Assembly (NCBI RefSeq): GCF_021117295.1
Contig: NZ_CP088247.1
Span: forward strand, 3,363,001 to 3,427,000
Source: Methylorubrum sp. B1-46
Lineage (GTDB): Bacteria > Pseudomonadota > Alphaproteobacteria > Rhizobiales > Beijerinckiaceae
Length of the DNA stretch: 64,000 nt
Direction of reading: 5' to 3'
The position numbers and the translations under genes were made by a program. A model generated the notes under the pieces. The model made no database searches. It worked only from the letters and a program-made list of their open reading frames with translations, and was not told where the DNA came from. Numbering within the stretch: position 1 is the first letter of the stretch; the number at the start of each line of letters is the position of its first letter. Below, in pieces: positions 8,264-15,909 of the stretch.

Positions 8264-9949
8264 TCACGCCGCGCGCACCGTCGTGAGGAAGCGGCTCACT
8301 TCCGCCGAGAGACGCTCGGACTGGCGCGACAGCTCGGAGGCTGCGCCCAGCACCTGACTTGCCGCAGCGCCCGTCTCTTCGGAGGCGCGGGCGACGCCGG
8401 CGATGTTGGTCGTCACCTCGCCCGTTCCGGTCGCGGCCTGGGCGACGTTGCGCACGATCTCTTGGGTTGCCGCCCCCTGCTCCTCGACCGCCGCCGCAAT
8501 GCCGGTGGCGACACCGCTGATCTCGCGGATACGGCCGGAAATGCCTTCGATGGCCAGGACGGCGTGATCGGTCGCGCCTTGGATCGTGCCGATCTGCTGC
8601 GCGATCTCGCTAGTGGCCCGCGCGGTCTGGTTGGCGAGCTCTTTGACCTCGGCGGCGACCACCGCGAAGCCGCGGCCAGCCTCACCCGCACGGGCCGCCT
8701 CGATCGTGGCGTTCAAGGCGAGCAGGTTGGTCTGCCCGGCGATCGTCGAGATCATGGCCACCACGTCGCCGATCTTGGACGCCGCACTCGACAGGTTCTG
8801 GACCAGTCCCGCGGTCTGATCGGCCTCGCCGACCGCGATCTGCGCCAGTTCGGACGAGTTGGCGACCTGCCGGCCGATCTCGTGGACGGAGGTGCCGAGC
8901 TCCTCCGCGGCCGCGGCGACGGTCTCGACATTCGTCGCCGCCTCCTCCGCCGCCGAGGCAACCGTGACCGATTGCGACGCGGTCTCGGTGGCGGTCCCCG
9001 ACATGCTCTCGGCCGTGGCCTGCAACTGCGTCGCCGCCGAGGTCACGGTGCCGATGATCCCGCCGATCGCCGCCTCGAAACTGTCGGCCATCGCCCGCAT
9101 CGCAGCCTTTCTCTGCTCCTCGGCCGACGCGCGGGCGAGGGCCGTCTCGGCTTCCAGCGCACGGGTCCGGATCAGATTGTCCTTGAACACCTGGACCGCG
9201 CCCGCCATGGCGCCGATCTCGTCCCGGCGCTGCCGATAGGGCACCGGCGTCTCGACATCGCCGGCAGCGAGCGCTCCCATGGTTCCGGTCATGCCGGTGA
9301 TCGGCCGAGAGATCCGAAACAGCCCGAACAGCATGGCGCCGAGAGCCAGGAAGAGTGCCAGCGCGACCGACACGACGGCCGTCACGGAGGCGCTGTCGGC
9401 CGCGCCGACCGCCGCGTCCGCATCCCGCTGGGCCGCCCCCCGGTTCAGGGCAACGACCTGCATCAGGACGTCGCTGGCAGCGGTGTAGAGCTTGAACAGA
9501 TCGTTGCCGGCCAGCTCCGTGACGGCTTCCTGCTGTCGGCCCGCATCGATCAACCGGATCAGTCGGGAGCTTGCCTGCTCGTAGCGATCCCAGTTTGAGG
9601 AGAACTGATCGTAGAGGGCGCGTTCCTGCTGCGATGAAATCAGCCCCTCGTAGCGTCGCCGGGCATCCGCCATCTCCGCTCCGGCCTGTTCGTAGAGGTT
9701 CCGATAGGCGGTCAACGCCTTCGGATCGTCGACCGTCGTGGCCATCCGGAACTGCCGCAGACGCACACGGCTGGCGGTGGCATTCATCTCGTTGGCCGTG
9801 ACGACCGACGGAAGCCAATTCGACGCGACTTCGTTGACGCGTTTTCGAATGGAAGACAGCTCACCGAGCGAAATCGCACCTTGTATGGCCGTAATGAGCG
9901 CGACCCCCCCGAAGAGAGCAGCGAGAGTGGCCTTGAGACTGAGACGCAT
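8264..9949 (-). CDS. Methyl-accepting chemotaxis protein
   Basis: 561 residues from the ATG at 9949 ([15 protein letters not shown]); the earlier in-frame start at 9976 is TTG. Domain order: first membrane helix (about 7-28), periplasmic four-helix-bundle sensor (about 30-180), second membrane helix ([16 protein letters not shown], about 190-210), HAMP ([20 protein letters not shown]), then a long coiled-coil signalling domain whose hairpin tip is [21 protein letters not shown]. The tip and flanking [25 protein letters not shown] are typical of receptors that bind CheW/CheA. No C-terminal NWETF-type CheR tether is visible. It is monocistronic; che genes are not nearby. The ligand is unknown. 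Confidence 0.95.
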   Translation of the reverse strand: MRLSLKATLAALFGGVALITAIQGAISLGELSSIRKRVNEVASNWLPSVVTANEMNATASRVRLRQFRMATTVDDPKALTAYRNLYEQAGAEMADARRRYEGLISSQQERALYDQFSSNWDRYEQASSRLIRLIDAGRQQEAVTELAGNDLFKLYTAASDVLMQVVALNRGAAQRDADAAVGAADSASVTAVVSVALALFLALGAMLFGLFRISRPITGMTGTMGALAAGDVETPVPYRQRRDEIGAMAGAVQVFKDNLIRTRALEAETALARASAEEQRKAAMRAMADSFEAAIGGIIGTVTSAATQLQATAESMSGTATETASQSVTVASAAEEAATNVETVAAAAEELGTSVHEIGRQVANSSELAQIAVGEADQTAGLVQNLSSAASKIGDVVAMISTIAGQTNLLALNATIEAARAGEAGRGFAVVAAEVKELANQTARATSEIAQQIGTIQGATDHAVLAIEGISGRIREISGVATGIAAAVEEQGAATQEIVRNVAQAATGTGEVTTNIAGVARASEETGAAASQVLGAASELSRQSERLSAEVSRFLTTVRAA

Positions 9950-10300
9950 GGGCGAAGGAGGCGCGTAAAGTGCCAAGTCGCCCGCCGCGCACGGACCGAC
10001 CGGGTCTTCTGACGAACATTTGATATCGTTGAAATATTAACAAATGAACTAAACCCGTTTCCGGGGCAGCGTATCGGGGCCATCGATCGCTTAGATTTAT
10101 TTTCGAACGAAACAGTCCATTTCAAGATGAGACCAAATCAGAAAATAATAGCGTCCCACGAGAGGGTTGTTTTCCAGATACAACCCCAATGAACGCCGAA
10201 TGCCCGAAAATTTAGAAGTCTTGACGATGCAGATGGAGGTCACACGCGGAAATCGCGGAGCGACGCGATCGTCAACACCGAGGCAAACGGCCCGACACCG
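9950..10300. promoter_or_regulatory. A/T-richer intergenic region upstream of the chemoreceptor gene
   Basis: 351 nt with no gene that I can support. The stretch 10018-10170 is much richer in A/T than its surroundings (for example TTGATATCGTTGAAATATTA at 10019-10038), as expected for a promoter region of the minus-strand receptor gene. No clear inverted repeat was found. Confidence 0.45.
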
Positions 10301-10849
10301 CTACGGCCTGATCTCGATGGGCGTGCCGACATCGACGCGGGCGTAGATCGCGCGCATCTCGGCATTGGTGACGCCGACGCAGCCCTGGGTCCAGTCCCTC
10401 ATCCGGTGCAGGCGGCCGAGCCAGGAGAAGCCGTTCATCAGCCCGTGGATCATGATGTCGCCGCCGGGCGGATAGCCACCGGCTCGCGCGGCCGCCTCGT
10501 CGGCGGGGGAGGGGTAGGACACCTTGAGCGAGAGGTGGGCGACGCTGCGCGGGTTGCGGAACGCGATCGTATAATTGCCCTCGGGTGTGCGCCCGTCGCC
10601 CTCGCGGGCCTTGTGCCCTTCCGGCGCGAAGCCGAGGGAGACGGGATAAGTCGCAAGCACCCGGCCTTCACGCAGCAGCGTCAGGCGGCGCGCCGCCTTC
10701 TCCACGAGGACGCGGTCGGCGCGCTCGGGCTCGGCGGCGAGCGTCGGTTCGGTGCGGCCGAACTGGAGAAAGTCGGCGAGGAGGACGGCGCCCGCACCGA
10801 AGACGGCGAGGCCGCCGATCACCGCCGCGATGTGCCGCCGCCCAGCCAT
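10301..10849 (-). CDS. L,D-transpeptidase family protein (YkuD domain)
   Basis: 182 residues. An N-terminal hydrophobic helix (about 7-27, IAAVIGGLAVFGAGAVLLA) anchors it or acts as an uncleaved signal, placing the rest in the periplasm. The YkuD domain follows, with the catalytic signature HGLMNGF and, after about 16 residues, TQGCVGVTN, in which Cys is the nucleophile (usual form HG-x(n)-S/T-xGC-hR/V). Such enzymes make 3-3 peptidoglycan cross-links or attach proteins to peptidoglycan. The domain also has DGRTPEGNYTI, the conserved strand before the catalytic loop. It starts 19 nt after metY on the same strand. Confidence 0.9.
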   Translation of the reverse strand: MAGRRHIAAVIGGLAVFGAGAVLLADFLQFGRTEPTLAAEPERADRVLVEKAARRLTLLREGRVLATYPVSLGFAPEGHKAREGDGRTPEGNYTIAFRNPRSVAHLSLKVSYPSPADEAAARAGGYPPGGDIMIHGLMNGFSWLGRLHRMRDWTQGCVGVTNAEMRAIYARVDVGTPIEIRP

Positions 10850-10868
10850 GGCCGCCTCAGCCGATTTT

Positions 10869-12164
10869 TCAGCCGATCTTGGCCAGGGCCTGTTCGAGAT
10901 CGGCGATCAGATCCTCCGGATCCTCCAGGCCGATCGAGAGGCGTACCGTCTCAGGGCCGACGCAGGCCGCCGCACGCTCCTCAGGGCGAAGCTGGCGGTG
11001 GGTCGTGGTCGCCGGGTGGATCGCCAGCGACTTTATCTCGCCGATGTTCACGAGGTGCGAGATCAGCTCCAGACCTGCGATGAGCTTCAGCGCGGCCGGC
11101 TCGCCGCCCTTGAGCGCGAAGGTGAAGATCGAGCCCGGCCCTTGCGGCACGTAGCGGTTGGCCAACGCCTCGCCCTTCTGCCCCGGCAGCGCCGGGTAGC
11201 TGACCCATTCCACCGCCGGATGGTCCTTGAGGTAGGCGGCGACCGCTTTGGCGTTGGCGCAGTGGCGCTCCATCCGCAGCGGCAGGGTCTCGATGCCGGT
11301 GAGCGTCAGGAAGGCGTTCATCGGAGACAGGCCGGGGCCGAGGTCGCGCAGGCCGAACAGCCGGCAGGCGACGGCGAAGCTGATCTCGGGGAAGCGCTCG
11401 CTGACGATCAGGCCGTCATAGTCCGGCCAGGGATCATTGATGAGGTTGTAGCGCGATCCTTGCGCCTTCCAGTCGAAGGTGCCGGCATCGCAGATCATGC
11501 CGCCGATCACCTGCCCCGAGCCGCCGAGAAACTTCGAGGTGGAGTGGACGACGATGTCGGCGCCGTACTCGATCGGACGGATCAGGGCGGGGGAGGCGAG
11601 GGTGTTGTCGATCACGAGCGGCAGGCCGTGGCGCTTGGCCACCGCCGCGATGCCCTCGATGTCCATTACGGTGGCGCAAGGGTTGACGATCGACTCGCAG
11701 ATGATCGCCTTGGTCTGCGGCGTGATCGCCGCCTCGAAGGCTTCCGGCGTCAGGTCGGCGGCGAAGTGCGGCGTCAGGTCGTAGCGGCCTTCGAGGCGGC
11801 GCATCAGGCCGAGCGAGCCGCCGAACAGGCGCGGCGAGGCGACGTAGGCATCGCCCGCCTGCATCAGCGTCATCATCACCAGCAGCACCGCCGACTGCCC
11901 GGAGGAGACCGCCACCGCCGCCTTGGCGCCTTCGAGCGCGGCGATCCGGCGCTCCAGCGCGGCGACCGTCGGGTTCGAGCCGCGCGAGTAAGAGAAGCCG
12001 GTCTTGCGCATCGCGAAGATGTCGGCGGCCTGCTCGGTAGAATCGAACACGAAGCCGTTGGTGAAGTAGATCGGCTGCGCCCGCGCGCCCGTGGCGGGGT
12101 CGGGCGCGGCGCCCGCATGGACCGCCTGCGTGGCGAGGCGGAGGATCTTTGGCTCGGCGGTCAT
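10869..12164 (-). CDS. metY: O-acetylhomoserine sulfhydrylase / Cys-Met PLP enzyme (MetY-type)
   Basis: 431 residues from the ATG at 12164 (MTAEPKILRLATQAVHAG). It is a PLP-dependent enzyme of the Cys/Met metabolism family. Motifs: FSYSRGSNPTVAALERRIAALEG near the N-terminus, VIDNTLASPALIRPIEYGADIVVHSTSK, with the PLP lysine in HSTSKFLGG, and IHPATTTHRQL near the C-terminus. The length of about 430 residues and the NDPWPDYDG-type insertion favour O-acetyl-L-homoserine sulfhydrylase (MetY) over MetB/MetC, which are nearer 390. It would make homocysteine from O-acetylhomoserine and sulfide. No SAM-II or SAH riboswitch motif is visible in the 143 nt upstream. Confidence 0.9.
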   Translation of the reverse strand: MTAEPKILRLATQAVHAGAAPDPATGARAQPIYFTNGFVFDSTEQAADIFAMRKTGFSYSRGSNPTVAALERRIAALEGAKAAVAVSSGQSAVLLVMMTLMQAGDAYVASPRLFGGSLGLMRRLEGRYDLTPHFAADLTPEAFEAAITPQTKAIICESIVNPCATVMDIEGIAAVAKRHGLPLVIDNTLASPALIRPIEYGADIVVHSTSKFLGGSGQVIGGMICDAGTFDWKAQGSRYNLINDPWPDYDGLIVSERFPEISFAVACRLFGLRDLGPGLSPMNAFLTLTGIETLPLRMERHCANAKAVAAYLKDHPAVEWVSYPALPGQKGEALANRYVPQGPGSIFTFALKGGEPAALKLIAGLELISHLVNIGEIKSLAIHPATTTHRQLRPEERAAACVGPETVRLSIGLEDPEDLIADLEQALAKIG

Positions 12165-12307
12165 GGCGGGACCTGGACTGATCGCTCTGTCGGCGCGCAA
12201 GGCAGCGCGCCACTCTCACCCGCCTTCTGCCGTGAAACGGCCCGCGGCGAAACCCGCGATCGGCCCCCGCGCGCATCCGCCATGCGCGAAACGTCTGGGA
12301 GGATGCG

Positions 12308-12694
12308 TCAGGCCGCGCGCTTGAGGCAGGCCTTGAGGGTGCGCACCAGCATGGTCGGCGCGTAGGGCTTCGGGATGAAGCGGGCGCCCTCCGGCATGTC
12401 GCCGGGGCTGGGCGTGCCCATGCCGGAGACGATCAGCACCGGGATGTCCGGCCAGCGGTGGGCGACGACACGGGCGAGCGCGAAGCCGTCCATCGAGCCC
12501 ATCGGCATGTCGACGTCGGTCATCAGGATCTCGACGTCGGGCCGGTCCTGAAGCACGTCGAGGGCCTTGTCGGCATGGTGCGCTTCAAGGACGTTGAACC
12601 CGGCCTCCGCCAGCGTATCGGAGGCTTCCATCAGCAGCAGGCCGTCGTCTTCGACGAGGAGGACGACGGGCAACTCTGTCGGGTTTTCTGTCAT
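12308..12694 (-). CDS. Single-domain response regulator
   Basis: 128 residues, a stand-alone CheY-like receiver. The acidic pocket is in VVLLVEDDGLLL (about 11-21), the phospho-acceptor Asp in ILMTDVDMPMGSMDG (about residue 60), the Thr/Ser switch in VLIVSGMG and the conserved Lys in FIPKPYA (about 108). No output domain is present. The MGSMDG loop after the phospho-Asp is like the receiver of hybrid kinases such as the LOV kinase at 1537. A histidine-kinase partner is not adjacent. Confidence 0.9.
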   Translation of the reverse strand: MTENPTELPVVLLVEDDGLLLMEASDTLAEAGFNVLEAHHADKALDVLQDRPDVEILMTDVDMPMGSMDGFALARVVAHRWPDIPVLIVSGMGTPSPGDMPEGARFIPKPYAPTMLVRTLKACLKRAA

Positions 12695-12807
12695 GAGGCT
12701 GCAAACGATCTCGGGCCGACACTGGTTGCGGGCCTAATTCGCACCTGCAGCGAGGTCAAGGAAGGGGCGCCCTGCAATTGTGCACGGCGGAAAACTTAAT
12801 CTTGACC

Positions 12808-14205
12808 TTACGCGTGTGCCCGGACAGGCGCCGGGCGCGCGGGAAGATTCGCCAGAGCTTCCGGCCGCGGGCCGCCGGTCGCCCAATCGAGCAGCTCGAC
12901 CGTGTGCAGGATCGGGATGTCGGTGCCTTTCCCGATCTGGGTGGCGCAGCCGATATTGCCGGTGGCGATCAGGTCTGGCTTCACGCGCTCGATATTGGCC
13001 ACCTTGCGGTCGCGCAGACGCGCGGCGATTTCCGGCTGGAGAATGTTGTAGGTGCCGGCAGAGCCGCAGCAGATGTGCCCCTCCGGCACGTCCTTCACCG
13101 TGAAGCCCGCCTTCTTGAGAAGGGTTTTAGGCTCGGTCCGGATCGCCTGACCGTGCTGCATCGAGCAGGCGGAATGGTAGGCGACCACGAGGTCGGTGTC
13201 CTCCACCGGCGGCAGTAGGCCGATCTCGGCCATGTACTCGGTCACATCCCTCGCGATCGCCGACACCCGCGCCGCCTTCTCGGCATAGGCCGGGTCGTCG
13301 CGGAACATGAAGCCGTAATCCTTGATCGTCGTGCCGCAGCCGGACGCCGTGACCACGATGGCATCGAGGCCGGGCCCGTCCATCTCGGCGATCCAGGCGT
13401 CGATGGTGCGCTTGGCATGAGCGTGGGCGGAGTCTTCCCGGCCCATATGGTGGGTCAGTGCGCCGCAGCAGCCCTCGCCCTTGGGATGGACCACCTCGAC
13501 GCCGTGACGGTTGAGCAGGCGGATCGCAGCCTCGTTGAAGTCCGGCCGCAGCACGCTCTGGGCGCAGCCGCGCAGGAGCGCGACCCGGCCGCGGCGTTCG
13601 GCCGGGCCTTTGTCCGCGCCGGTCTGGAACAGCGCGCTGATCTCCTGCGCCGAGGGATCGGCGGGGAAAGTGCCGGGCCGGTCGGTCCGGTTGCGGTTGG
13701 GCAGTTGCGCGGGCGCGAGGTCGAGCATCGCCGCGAGCCGGTTGCCGACCCGCGGCAGCCGGGCGACGAGTGGCCGCAACGGCGCCCCGACCTTGGCCGC
13801 AAGCAGCGCCAGCCGAAAGCGGTTCGGATAGGGCAGAACCAGCGTCAGCACCGTGCGCAGCAGCCGGTCGGAGAGCGGGCGCCGGTAGGTCTTCTCGATA
13901 TGCGCGCGGGCGTGATCGACGAGGTGCATGTAGTGCACGCCCGACGGACAGGTCGTCATGCAGGACAGGCAGGAGAGACAGCGGTCGACGTGCTTCACCA
14001 CCTCGCGGCTCGCCGGCTTGCCGCCCTCCAGCATATCCTTGATCAGGTAGATGCGGCCGCGCGGTGAATCGAGTTCGTCGCCGAGCAGGAGATAGGTCGG
14101 GCAAGTCGCGGTGCAGAACCCGCAATGAACGCAGGTACGCAGGATCTTCTCCGAGGCCGCCATGGCGGGGTCGGCGAGCTGCTCGGGAGCGAAATTGGTC
14201 TGCAC
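12808..14205 (-). CDS. glcF: Glycolate oxidase iron-sulfur subunit
   Basis: 465 residues. Two 4Fe-4S motifs near the N-terminus: CVHCGFCTATCPTY (about residues 25-38) and CLSCLSCMTTCPSG (about 77-90). Two Cys-rich CCG-type domains follow, with GEGCCGALTHHMG and HICCGSAGTYN, as in GlcF and heterodisulfide-reductase-like subunits. GlcF partners with GlcD and GlcE to oxidise glycolate to glyoxylate, which feeds glyoxylate metabolism in C1/C2-using methylobacteria. Neither glcD nor glcE is adjacent here: the next gene upstream encodes a small membrane protein. An inverted repeat at 14245-14288 precedes the start. Confidence 0.93.
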   Translation of the reverse strand: MQTNFAPEQLADPAMAASEKILRTCVHCGFCTATCPTYLLLGDELDSPRGRIYLIKDMLEGGKPASREVVKHVDRCLSCLSCMTTCPSGVHYMHLVDHARAHIEKTYRRPLSDRLLRTVLTLVLPYPNRFRLALLAAKVGAPLRPLVARLPRVGNRLAAMLDLAPAQLPNRNRTDRPGTFPADPSAQEISALFQTGADKGPAERRGRVALLRGCAQSVLRPDFNEAAIRLLNRHGVEVVHPKGEGCCGALTHHMGREDSAHAHAKRTIDAWIAEMDGPGLDAIVVTASGCGTTIKDYGFMFRDDPAYAEKAARVSAIARDVTEYMAEIGLLPPVEDTDLVVAYHSACSMQHGQAIRTEPKTLLKKAGFTVKDVPEGHICCGSAGTYNILQPEIAARLRDRKVANIERVKPDLIATGNIGCATQIGKGTDIPILHTVELLDWATGGPRPEALANLPARPAPVRAHA

Positions 14206-14244
14206 GACGCGCCTCGATGCGGTTTCTTGCTTCTCTTTACGTCT

Positions 14245-14288
14245 CTTAGAACCGTTCGCGCGGGCGAGGCAATCGGAACGGTTCTAAG
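14245..14288. promoter_or_regulatory. Perfect 13-bp inverted repeat upstream of glcF
   Basis: CTTAGAACCGTTC (14245-14257) and its exact complement (14276-14288) are separated by 18 nt, about 40 nt upstream of the glcF start. It could be an operator for a dimeric regulator, or a terminator for the upstream minus-strand gene. TTAGAA/TTCTAA half-sites resemble those of iron-control elements, which is only suggestive. Confidence 0.5.
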
Positions 14289-14344
14289 CTGTTGCTGTGT
14301 CGCAGTGGCGCGGGATCAGGCGGTCGAAACCCGCGGCAAAAGCC

Positions 14345-14701
14345 TCAGCGATCGCGCGAGACGGTGAGCAGGCGGGCGATGAACCAGATCGGCACCACCA
14401 CCACCGCACCCGCGAGGATCCAGCGACCGAAATCGTGGAACGTGTCGAGCCCGAGGTCGATCAGCGACCGGGTGAGATCGTAGAACTGCCAGAACAGCAG
14501 GCCCGGCGTCAGGCCGAACATCGCCATCACCGCGCCGACGAGCACGGACAGGAACAGCAGCTTCACGAACACGGCCGCCGGAGAGCCGCCGAGGAAGCGG
14601 TTGAGCCCGGAGCGGCGGCGCGGCTCACCGTGGCGCGGATCGGCCGGGTAGGCGCCGGCATCGAGCGGGGCGCGGCGCCGGGGGTCGTGATCGCCGATCA
14701 T
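14345..14701 (-). CDS. Small two-helix membrane protein (DUF6460-like)
   Basis: 118 residues from the ATG at 14701 (MIGDHDPRRR). A basic, charged cytosolic N-terminus of about 45 residues is followed by two hydrophobic helices (VFVKLLFLSVLVGAVMAMFGL and, after an amphipathic linker, ILAGAVVVVPIWFIARLL). This resembles the DUF6460 family of alphaproteobacterial membrane proteins with no known function. It lies upstream of glcF on the same strand, separated by the inverted repeat. Confidence 0.7.
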   Translation of the reverse strand: MIGDHDPRRRAPLDAGAYPADPRHGEPRRRSGLNRFLGGSPAAVFVKLLFLSVLVGAVMAMFGLTPGLLFWQFYDLTRSLIDLGLDTFHDFGRWILAGAVVVVPIWFIARLLTVSRDR

Positions 14702-14919
14702 GTCGGTCGGTATCCTCGCCAGATCCTCAGGACTTCGTGGCAACCCCGCAACGGCGTTGCCTCTCCGCCACACTCATGCGAAACCGCCGGTCGAACTTCG
14801 CATTCGACGCATTCGGGGTAGCAGCCAGATGGCATCCTCGAACGTTCCGCTCAAGATGGCAGGCTCAATCTCGCCCTGCCGGCTCTCACGCCTCCACCTC
14901 GCGCGACCTGACGAAGGCC

Positions 14920-15870
14920 ATGATCGACCACGCTCTGTTCGACCCGGCGACCATCGATGCCGAGACGAAGGCGCTCAACGCCGAGATCGTGGCCGCGCAC
15001 GCGGCGCAGGCCGATCCGTGGTCGCTGCCGATCGAGGAGGTGCGGGCGCGGCGCCGGGCGGGGACACAGGCCTCTCCCGCCATGCCGCGCAGCCCGCGCG
15101 CCGAGATCCTGACCATCGAGGGGCCGGGCGGCCCGCTGGCGCTGCGCGTCATCCGTCCGCAGGGCAAGGCGCGCGGCGCCTACCTCCACATCCACCGCGG
15201 GGGCTGGGTCTGGGGCGCGGCCGACGAGCAGGATCCCTGGCTGGAGCGCATCGCCGATACCTGCGGCTTCGTCTGCCTCTCGGTCGAGTATCGGCTGGCG
15301 CCGGAGCATCCCTATCCGGCCGCGCTCGAGGATTGCGAGGCCGCGGCGCTCTGGCTCGCCGGCCCCGGCAAGGCGGAACTCGGCATCCACGCGCTGACCA
15401 TCGGCGGCGAGTCCGTCGGCGCGCATCTCGCGGTGATGACGCTGCTGCGTCTGCGCGACCGCCACGGACTGCCGCGCGCCTTCCGCGGTGCCAACCTCAA
15501 TGCCGGATTCTTCGATCTCGGCCTGACCCCGAGCGTGCGGCTGTGGGGCGAGGAGCGGCTCGTCATCAACACCACCGACCTCAAGCGCTTCGCCGACGGC
15601 TACGTGCGCGAGGGCATCGATCGACGCCGGCCCGACGTGTCGCCGCTCTACGCCGATCTGAAGGGCCTGCCGCCGGCCCTGTTCACGGTCGGCACCGCCG
15701 ACCCGCTGCTCGACGACACGCTCTACATGTCGGCCCGCTGGGCCGCGGCCAACAACGGCGGCCACACCGCGGTCTATGCCGGCGGCTGCCACATCTTCGT
15801 GCGCTATCCCGGCGCGCTGACGGAGCGGGCGCTGGAACTGATCGACCGCTTCCTGATGGCGCTGGCGTGA
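14920..15870 (+). CDS. Alpha/beta hydrolase (HSL / fold-3 esterase type)
   Basis: 316 residues from the ATG at 14920 (MIDHALFDP); longer in-frame starts lack homology-like sequence. It is a hormone-sensitive-lipase-type alpha/beta hydrolase. The oxyanion-hole motif is HIHRGGWVWG (variant of HGGG, about residue 87), the nucleophile Ser lies in TIGGESVGAHLA (GxSxG, about 164-172), the acid Asp in GTADPLLDD and the His in GGCHIFVRYPG near the C-terminus. The triad is therefore complete. The substrate is unknown; esterase or acetyl-hydrolase activity is the general expectation. It is followed 39 nt later by the helicase gene. Confidence 0.88.
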   Translation: MIDHALFDPATIDAETKALNAEIVAAHAAQADPWSLPIEEVRARRRAGTQASPAMPRSPRAEILTIEGPGGPLALRVIRPQGKARGAYLHIHRGGWVWGAADEQDPWLERIADTCGFVCLSVEYRLAPEHPYPAALEDCEAAALWLAGPGKAELGIHALTIGGESVGAHLAVMTLLRLRDRHGLPRAFRGANLNAGFFDLGLTPSVRLWGEERLVINTTDLKRFADGYVREGIDRRRPDVSPLYADLKGLPPALFTVGTADPLLDDTLYMSARWAAANNGGHTAVYAGGCHIFVRYPGALTERALELIDRFLMALA

Positions 15871-15909
15871 CGCGGTGACGACGGGCCGCCGCCGTCCTAC
15901 CTGAGCCGG

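Noticed and set aside
12165..12307. Possible SAM-II or SAH riboswitch upstream of metY
   Set aside because: I looked for the SAM-II core (TTTAAC and GCTAAA-type segments) on the minus strand and did not find it.
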